In this document: positions 56,390-64,000 of the stretch, one piece after another | Layout: each line of letters starts with the position of its first letter | How positions within the stretch are numbered: the first letter of the stretch is position 1 | DNA from: Lithobates sylvaticus | Taxonomy: Eukaryota; Chordata; Amphibia; Anura; Ranidae | Length of the DNA stretch: 64,000 nt | Reading direction: 5' to 3' | Assembly (NCBI GenBank): GCA_028564925.1 | Contig: CM053029.1 | Coordinates: 35,270,026-35,334,025, forward strand | The notes under the pieces: model-generated | Database searches by the model: none | The model's input: only the letters and a program-made list of their open reading frames with translations | Told to the model about the DNA's origin: nothing | Made by a program: the position numbers and the translations under genes

Positions 56390-58440
56390 TTAAATACACC
56401 TTCCCAAAGCTTCACCTCACTCAAGCCATCAAAATACTGACATCCATGTGGGAGAACCTCCTCTGGAAGGCAAGAGGGGAGACCCTTACCAGGTCTCCCT
56501 ATTTAATGGACCACAGATGCCAGCTCAATAGGCTGGGAAGCACACTGTGGAGACTCCAGGATACAGGGGAAATGGAAGTTTGCTACTGAGAGCATTGTAT
56601 CCAACCTTGTGACACTGACATTGTTGTCTTCTCATATCAGAGGCAAACCAACTCTACTTCAAATGGACAACAAATCAGCAGTTTCATACATTCAGAGGCA
56701 GAGGGATGAACAGATGTTTCCCATTGAAGGAAGTAAAACCAATTGTGCTATGGGCAGAGAGGAACCTTGTAGACCCAAGAGTGGTCTACTTGTCCAGCAA
56801 GTTGGATGCCGAAGCAGGACTGTTGTCCTGGAATTTCCCTGGACAACAAAAAGGTGTCTCTTCACCCTCGCATCTTCAGCCCGGGTTCACACTATAGCAC
56901 GCTGCGGATCGCACAGGAGCGCTGTGCGTCCCTGTTCCCCGTTTCAGGGACGAATCAGGGCCGATTCTATGCCTGAATTCGGCCCTGAAACTGAGCCAAA
57001 GACGCACAGCGTTTTTATGCTGTGCGCTCCGCAGCCGCCCTGGAGATATGTGAACCGGCTCTATAGGGAGACAGTCACATTCTCCTGCTATGCAAATTAG
57101 ATGCGGGGAAACGCACATGTAATTCACATAGGTGTGAATGGGGGCTCAATCATGGATCTCTGGGATCTACCACAAATATTCAGCAAACAAACTGCTGATG
57201 TTTATCTTTTGTTTCCTTCACTGTCTAGTGGAGGATGTGGATGGCCTTTCATGTCCAGGGAATTGCAGTCAGTACTATGCTTTCCCTCCCCCTCCACTTA
57301 CCATGAAATTCCTTATACGGTTGTTGAATGAGCCAATAGAGGGTCTTAGCCATTCTCCCTTATTGTTCAAGCAGGCCTTGGTTTCTATTAGTGATGTACC
57401 TCAGCTCTTGTCCATCTGTACCTATTCCTCTTTTTCATTGTTTGCTCACACAGGGGGAGTTTGTCCACTCAAATCTCTACAGGCTAGACCTTCAAGTATG
57501 CTCAGCTGGAGTCATGTCAACACTTCCTAAATCAAAGAAGCGCCGTGTATGCATGTATATGGGAGAAGTTTTTCTCATTCGCTGCTTGGATAAATTTTGA
57601 CTCCACTTTCATTCTCTCATCTTCTGGAGTTCCTTCAAACTGGTCTGAATCTAGGCTTCTGTCTTATCTCTCTTATAGTTCAAATATCTGCTATCTCAGC
57701 AGTAACAAATTAAAAATGGGCAAATAACCCACTGGTGGTACAGTTTAAAGATTAGGCCCCCGGAAAGGCGACCTTCTGAAAATGGGACCTGACAGTGGTG
57801 CTGGAAGTTCAAGCAAAACATCCAGTAGAGCATTGTTCACTATGGGATATAACACCAAAATCAAAATTTCTGATAGCCATTAAATCAGGCATACGATTGT
57901 CAGAGTTTCAGGTCCTTTGTTCATGCAAAGAGTACATTTACTTTTTCCCAGATAGAGTGGAATTGCGCCTCATGGAGGTCTTTGTTCCAAAGGTGACATT
58001 GTCTTTCCACTCGGTCAGCATATGGGCTCTCCCAACCTTTCCAGGTAGTCAAACTGGTTCTCTGCATGAGTTGGATGTAACTAGAGTTCTCAAGGCCTAC
58101 CTGGCAGCCACAGCACCCTTCAGAGCATCAAACAGATGCCATGGAAAAGGAAGCCTCCTTTGGTGAAAAACATATAGTACATAAAGCGTACAGGCTGGCG
58201 GGTATGAAGCCTCCTTAAAGGGTGAAGGCTCATTCAACCAGACCAGTGGTGGCAGCCCTGTCCAGGGTCTCCATTGAAACCATTTCTAAAGCAGCTACCT
58301 GGTCTTTCCAGCGCACCTTCCTGAAAAACTACAGAGCTGTTTAGAGCACCTTGACAACAGTAAATTTTGGAAGACAGACTGTTCAGTCAGCTTTGTATTT
58401 TCCTAAATAAAGCTTTTCTATTGAGCATCAACCCACCCGT
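56390..58440 (+). mobile_element. DIRS-type tyrosine-recombinase retrotransposon fossil
   Basis: A plus-strand fragment holding the RNase H part (about 56590-56870; IRGKPTLLQMDNKSAVSYIQ, PIVLWAERNL) and the tyrosine recombinase part (about 57790-58350; KSKFLIAIKSGIRLSEFQVL, ISKAATWSFQRTFLKNY). The 5' half and the terminal repeats are not visible. It is broken, with many interruptions, and old. A MITE has inserted at about 56881-57146. It lies in the intron of the host gene. Confidence 0.75.
56881..57146. mobile_element. MITE in the DIRS fossil
   Basis: The ends CCGGGTTCACACTA and GGTGTGAATGGGGG are loosely inverted. The interior has an inverted pair TCAGGGACGAATCAGGGCCG.../GAATTCGGCCCTGA and CTGTGCGTC/GACGCACAG. 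Boundaries are to within about 5 bp; the target duplication is not clear. Confidence 0.55.
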
Positions 58441-59225
58441 TTCAGCTAGTTATTTGTCACAGGTATATGCTGCCATGGAGGCACCAGGAACATGCGTACA
58501 CACATGAGCCAAGTATTCAACAGAAACCTGCTGACATTTGTTAGTGTTTACAGCAGCCTGTCCAACGGCAGTTTTTGAAGGGACTTACTGAGAAAACCAG
58601 GATCCTATCAGCACTTGCAGCCAATGGCTGTGAGTGCTGATCAGTGTGTTCTGGCGTGGGGGCAGTCAGTCCCCCTGTCAGAACACAAAGGCACAATGGG
58701 GGAGATGGCCACGCTAACATTGTGTGTGTTAGTATGGAGATCTGTCATTTTCCTTCGTTCAGCCCACTGAGTTGAATGAAAAAAGAAATGCATAGTATGT
58801 ACCATCATTTTACTTTCCCAGTGCCTATCTATAGTATGGCAGCATACATTCCCACACATGGTATCAGAGCTTTACAGAGAATGCTGGGGGTGTCCTTATC
58901 GTTTCTTTTTATACTATTCACCAGTCTTGAGGCAAGAGTCACAGCCAGAGCTATGTCACGGATAGGCGCCATGAAAGGAAAAATTACAGTAAATATTTAA
59001 TATAATTCTCTTTTTATTTTATATATGTAATTTTAACATTTAGGCCTCATGCACACTGGACGTTATGATAACGTTATAAAAACGCTAGTAGCTTTTCAGT
59101 GAGTTTTTCAATATTTTTGCAATAGAGAATTCTATTGGTTGTTGCTTTATTCACCAAAAATCATTTTAGTTGCAGCTGTCGTTACAATGTCAATCATCTG
59201 TCTTCATATTATCTTTTTATTGCAG
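58441..59225. other. Intronic stretch before host exon 2
   Basis: A hairpin-bearing repeat at about 58560-58700 (cagcacttgcagccaatggctgtgagtgctg) and a MITE-like start at 59041 (taggcctcatgcacactgga). No further exon seen. The last 40 bp before 59226 are T-rich and serve as the polypyrimidine tract of the acceptor. Confidence 0.4.
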
Positions 59226-59476
59226 AGTTCCTTGTTGACAATCATACTGTCACACCAAGACCGACTTCTATGCAGAATGTAACCACTCCACAGTGTGATA
59301 ATTGCACAAAAGAAATTACCAAAAATGACATGGCCATTGTGCTACGCACTAATCATATCACACAGAAGCCTTATCCTCCACCCTCTCCCAGAGAATACAT
59401 CCTGAAGGATGAATCAGGAGAAGTCTTCCTAAGAATAAAGGCAACCTTCATAGTAATACTGAACACCACCGGAAAT
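59226..59476 (+). CDS. Host gene exon 2: N-glycosylated, Thr/Pro-rich stalk and possible LAMP-like domain start
   Basis: Acceptor TTTTTATTGCAG at 59214-59225, donor GTGAGT at 59477, 251 bp. Two bases complete the codon split by exon 1, then 83 codons end exactly at the donor (phase 0). The peptide has several N-glycosylation sequons (NHT, NVT, NCT, NTT), a TPRPTS stalk, two Cys (PQCDNC), a proline run (PYPPPSPREY), then YILKDESGEVFLRIKATFIV. The last block resembles the start of a LAMP-family domain (compare CD68/macrosialin, where a Pro/Ser stalk leads into such a strand). The family call is tentative, while the exon itself is well supported. Later exons are not seen in the window. Confidence 0.6.
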
Positions 59477-60436
59477 GTGAGTTAGTCCTCCTGAGTATAA
59501 TCTAGAAGTTGTAAAGGCTCAAGAACCAATGGCAATGGAGAATGTTAATTCTAGTTGTAGGTTAGGATTGGTTTAGATTATCTCAGAGTAACAGGAGGGT
59601 CACATGAAAGTTGGAAACATTCCAAAAGATGGAGATCACAGTGTCGCTGATTGTATGATCTGGATTAGGTGACAGGTTACTACAGTTATATACAGGAAAA
59701 TGGTATCACTCTGGGTTGACACTGGTTGGGCTCACCAACCATGGGAGATGTTTTCCAGAATTGGGTCCATCTTTTCCCCTGGGAACACTCCAGCAATCCA
59801 ATTGTATTCCAAACAAAGGCAGCATGACGGCTGACCACTCTTTTTCAATAAACTTTATTGTACAATGTTCATTGCATCTCCCTCCAATCTGTCTGTTATA
59901 CTCTATAACATTTCACCCTCTGTCAGGGCTTGGTCATAGAAGTACATTTCAATTTTTAAAAAATATTTCTTTCCTATTTAGGTGGAAAAGTCATCTTTTA
60001 CAATATTGATAGAAAGACGGCTGAAATAGTAAAAAGATGATAGAGATTTGCACAATCCAGCACTGGATTTTAATATTAATGTTGCTTTAACCTTAGCTTT
60101 ATACTATTAAATATTGTTGTTTTTAAATGGGAGGGTTTCTTACAAGGGGTAGGTATGATATTAGAGTAGTGATGAAATAATGGTTTGGGTATAACATGGG
60201 TTCACAGTACAGCCTGTCTGTTCATGGTTGGTGGTCCAGGCAAAATAATGCCGGATTTCACCAGACCTAATGCTTAGAAGAGCCAATAGTTGTGTTTTTT
60301 TTTTATGTGGCAGCCTTCTCACTATGGGAGGGTTTGCACAAAGCAGCCATAGGGGTCTATTTATTAAAAATTTGTTGGACAAATGTCACAAGCATTTGTC
60401 AAACTTTCACAAACTTAGGATCATATTTTGCTGAAT
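59477..60436. other. Intronic stretch without recognised features
   Basis: No further exon with convincing splice sites. Around 60352-60415 a common frog repeat motif (aggggtctatttattaaa) appears. Confidence 0.35.
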
Positions 60437-60451
60437 ATGTTGATTTCCTAT

Positions 60452-62851
60452 TAAAATAAAAGGAAGGGGTGTTGGCGCTGTTCAAGCATAGATATATATA
60501 AGGGGTTAAGATTGTCTAAAAACGACAGTGGAATATAAAATCTTGAATAAAGTGCAGTGAAATAAAACAAGTAAGTGAATCAGCAATACTAATAGGATAA
60601 AAGCACACTGATTGGAGAGTGCCTAAAACAAACCAAGATATACAGTGATCATAAGTAGCGATAAGTGAATATGAAGGATAATATCTGTTGAAAAAATTAT
60701 ACTATAAGAAAGTGCACGTGCATAAATATATGCAGATATTATATAGCAATATTATATAATGAGTATTGTTGAAAAGCTCAGTGTAAAATTGCAGATATTC
60801 TGTATATGTTAAACAAAACGGTCCTGGAACAGCTAGGTGTGATAACAATATATAAATATGGGAAATAAAAGTCCAGTATATAAATATGTGGAGATAAAAG
60901 TCCAATATAATCCAGTAGTGTTATAGGCTGGTATAAAAAGTGGATAAAAAACAGTAATTGGTAATTGGTTGCAAGTGCTCCATTTAACAATAACCAAACA
61001 GTAAGAAGTCCACCATATACTGCATGTAAAAAAGTGCGGAAAAACAGTCAGTAAGTAGATGCAGTTTGTATAATTCCAGTCTGGTGCAATGTATGATTAA
61101 TCTTGGTAGAAAAATGAAAAGCGTGTTAAGCAGCTGTGGGGGTCCCGTACTCCCCTCCTTCCGATCGTGCCCCTAATGTGTTTGCACTCACCGGAGTGCC
61201 CAACCCCTGCAGGGGTGATGGGCATAGAAGTAATGGTCTGGTTGTCCACGTCTGGATGTCCTCCTTCTCTGGGGGGTTCCTGCCAACTGGATCCTCGTTC
61301 CTCTGTATTGTCCGGTATGCTCATTCGGTGCAGATGGGAAAGATATGGGGAAGGGGTGGATTCATAGCGTGACTCCGTATTGGTAAAAAATTGCGAATTT
61401 ATTTGAAAATAAAATATAATATAAAAGAAGGTTAACCACCAAGTGGTATAACCCAAAATCTAAGGGCTAGCAAGCCCATACACTAGCGTAGCCGGCGTGT
61501 AACACCGCTCTTCCGGGGATACGGCGTGCGTTCCACGGCCGCGATAGTCTAAAACCGGAAGCGGTAGTGTACCGGAAGTGACGTATTGCGTACCACGATA
61601 GACCCGCCTTACGCGTTTCGTCATAGCACGTCGTCTGAGGCTCACTTCCGGTACACTACCGCTTCCGGTTTTAGACTATCGCGGCCGTGGAACGCACGCC
61701 GTATCCCCGGAAGAGCGGTGTTACACGCCGGCTACGCTAGTGTATGGGCTTGCTAGCCCTTAGATTTCGGGTTATACCACTTAGTGGTTAACCTTCTATT
61801 ATATTATATTTTATTTTCAAATAAATTCGCAATTTTTTACCAATACGGAGTCACGCTATGAATCCACCCCTTCCCCATATCTTTCCCATCTGCACCGAAT
61901 GAGCACACCGGACAATACAGAGGAACGAGGATCCAGCTGGCAGGAACCCCCCAGAGAAGGAAGACATCCAGACGTGGACAACCAGACCATTACTTCTATG
62001 CCCATCACCCCTGCAGGGGTTGGGCACTCCATGGAGTGCAAACACATTAGGGGCACGATCGGAAGGAGGGGAGTACGGGACCCCCACAGCTGCTTAACAC
62101 GCTTTTCATTTTTCTACCAAGATTAATCATACATTGCACCAGACTGGAATTATACAAACTGCATCTACTTACTGACTGTTTTTCCGCACTTTTTTACATG
62201 CAGTATATGGTGGACTTCTTACTGTTTGGTTATTGTTAAATGGAGCACTTGCAACCAATTACCAATTACTGTTTTTTATCCACTTTTTATACCAGCCTAT
62301 AACACTACTGGATTATATTGGACTTTTATCTCCACATATTTATATACTGGACTTTTATTTCCCATATTTATATATTGTTATCACACCTAGCTGTTCCAGG
62401 ACCGTTTTGTTTAACATATACAGAATATCTGCAATTTTACACTGAGCTTTTCAACAATACTCATTATATAATATTGCTATATAATATCTGCATATATTTA
62501 TGCACGTGCACTTTCTTATAGTATAATTTTTTCAACAGATATTATCCTTCATATTCACTTATCGCTACTCATGATCACTGTATATCTTGGTTTGTTTTAG
62601 ACACTCTCCAATCAGTGTGCTTTTATCCTATTAGTATTGCTGATTCACTTACTTGTTTTATTTCACTGCACTTTATTCACGATTTTATATTCCACTGTCG
62701 TTTTTAGACAATCTTAACCCCTTATATATATCTCTGCTTGAACAGCGCCAACACCCCTTCCTTTTATTTTAATTTATCCCTGCTACATTTAGGTGTAGTT
62801 CCCTAGGGGGGCAGCAGTTCCAAATTCCTAAGCGCGGATACTTCCACTTTC
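60452..62851. mobile_element. 2.4-kb insertion made of a near-perfect palindrome, 15-bp target duplication
   Basis: ATGTTGATTTCCTAT occurs exactly at 60437-60451 and 62852-62866. Between them, a left arm (about 60455-61580) and a right arm (about 61643-62778) are inverted copies with roughly a dozen differences by eye over about 1.13 kb, about 99% identical. A spacer of about 62 bp separates them, and about 70 extra bp (62782-62851) follow the right arm only. The arm tips read AATAAAAGGAAGGGGTGTTG beside TTAA. On the minus strand the spacer reads CAGACGA, 11 bases, GAAA, CGC...GCG, one base off a hammerhead-ribozyme core. A Penelope-like origin is possible; no RT is visible. Confidence 0.85.
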
Positions 62852-62866
62852 ATGTTGATTTCCTAT

Positions 62867-64000
62867 GATAGATCCATCTAGAGGCCATGATGTTATATTT
62901 TCCCTAAAAAATACCTCAGTCGGGAAAAACACCACATCATGGCCACTAGATGGAGCTGAGGATCATTAATCTATTAAACAAGATGTGGTCAAAATTCTTG
63001 AGAAGCACAAGAATTGTTGCCTATGGCAGTGCTCAGTTCATGTGCCCTTCTGCAAAAATAGCTTGTCTATTAGCCTTGAATATGGCTGGAACAAAACTAG
63101 CAAGATTTGTCTCCCATAGATTTCAATTGGCTTTGAGGCTAAATTCGGGCTTTGTGGACTTCATAAATAACAATGTTAAAGGCCAAGTTCACCTTTTAGA
63201 TCAACAGGCCCATGCAGACAAGGGGCCCCAGGCATTTAAAATACACCGTGCCATTTGTAAAAATATTGTATTACCCCTTGTCTACTAAGATACATTCATA
63301 AATGCTGGTATTCAAGGGGTAAATACAAGCTCACTGTATTTTCTCCTGAAAATATATTTTGGATAAACAATTGTGACAATATCATGCAGCATAAAATATT
63401 ACAAAGGCCACCATTTTATTCTACAGGGCTTCTGGTTTCAGAAAACAATATACATTTGGGGGTGGGGGTAGAGGGTTAAAGTAATTTCTAACAAAAAATG
63501 CACCCTGCATACCACCCCTTTCTCAAACTGACAGATCCCTACCCCCCAAATACCACTTCTTCCCCCACTAACAGACCCCTAAACCCCCCAAATACCACCC
63601 TTCCCACAACTGACAGACCCCCCACAGGGGGTACATGGTTTCAGTGGAGCACAGGGAAGACATTGGGGGGTCTGCATGTCTCATTAAAGAGAACTTGTCC
63701 CTAACATAGGGAACTATTTTGCAAAAATATAAAGGTACATCCAAGCACTTATAATTCCCCCAAATGAAAAGATTTTTTTTGAGGCAACCCACATTTACAC
63801 ACATACGAGCATAAACATGTGTCGGGGGGGGCTACACTTGAAAACGTTGATTGCCATAAGCATGTTACATATTGCCGCACACGCCAGAGTGACAGCATGA
63901 ATCCTAGTATAAGACCTCCTTCGTAACACTAAACCGATGACCTATAGGGGGCTTTTGAAGCGTCGCCTATATAAAATATAGGGTACTGAAGTTCATAGCA
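62867..64000. other. Downstream stretch, no gene recognised
   Basis: A hairpin at about 62875-62953 (ccatctagaggccatgatgt with acatcatggccactagatgg, one indel) looks like a tiny MITE. A C-rich tandem of about 2.5 units of 46 bp lies at 63525-63625 (tgacagatccctacccccca). An ORF at 62950-63288 has no recognised domain. The rest is unassigned. Confidence 0.4.

Noticed and set aside
59716-60009. Possible third exon of the host gene
   Set aside because: No convincing acceptor/donor pair in the right phase and no continuation of a LAMP-like domain.
61097-62126. Twin ORFs in the two palindrome arms as a gene pair
   Set aside because: They are mirror copies created by the palindrome, with no known domain.
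62950-63288. 112-residue ORF as a gene
   Set aside because: No recognisable domain, no splice or promoter support, and the sequence composition is that of the surrounding repeats.
1-64000. tRNA, rRNA or snRNA genes
   Set aside because: I saw no cloverleaf or rRNA/snRNA core sequence. The tRNA-Pro-like match is only the primer-binding site of the Gypsy fossil.

Overview
The window is vertebrate nuclear DNA, almost certainly from an anuran amphibian and probably a ranoid frog. It has no bacterial gene organisation. It is an accessory region packed with transposons: two large hAT elements with BED-finger transposases, several hAT-like and TTAA-target MITEs, CR1/L2/Rex-type and L1-type LINEs, a Ty3/Gypsy LTR fossil with a PNMA-like gag, an Ngaro fossil with an SGNH hydrolase domain, a DIRS fossil and a Tc1 remnant. 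The frog assignment rests on this mixture and on repeat families I recognise from memory. No database search was run.

Layout. 1-6965: a hAT element on the minus strand (hAT-1, cut by the window edge) whose 5' leader is a 4-kb, 64-bp satellite. 7522-18311: a Rex-like LINE (+) split by a hAT-type MITE and by a young Gypsy fossil (9419-17537). 18318-~23200: an Ngaro fossil carrying a MITE. 23263-24267: a TTAA-target MITE. 24397-25173: an AT-rich palindrome. 25230-47110: one L2/CR1-type LINE (-) pulled apart by a 4.1-kb 'TAGACATG' element, by part of a second one, and by hAT-2 (31072-45811). hAT-2 in turn holds a 1.4-kb hAT MITE, an inverted 228-bp copied fragment and a full-length L1 (38982-45384). 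47232-51662: a second TTAA MITE, an old L1 fragment and a CR1 fragment.

The only host gene I can support is on the plus strand. A signal-peptide exon at 52045-52129 is followed by a second coding exon at 59226-59476. Splice sites are canonical and the phases match. The product is a secreted or type I membrane glycoprotein; a LAMP/CD68-like protein is a tentative reading. The 7.1-kb intron between the exons holds CR1, TAGACATG, Tc1, LINE 3'-end, DIRS and MITE remnants. Downstream, probably in the next intron, lies a near-perfect 2.3-kb palindrome (60455-62778) inside a 15-bp target duplication.

Most notable: the 2.3-kb palindrome with a degenerate hammerhead-like centre; an L1 whose two ORFs look open; a 228-bp inverted copy of a nearby LINE segment (226/228 identical) inside hAT-2; a divergent CRE/TATA transcription unit inside the TAGACATG element; and hAT leaders that keep paired CCAAT hairpins while carrying quite different tandem repeats.
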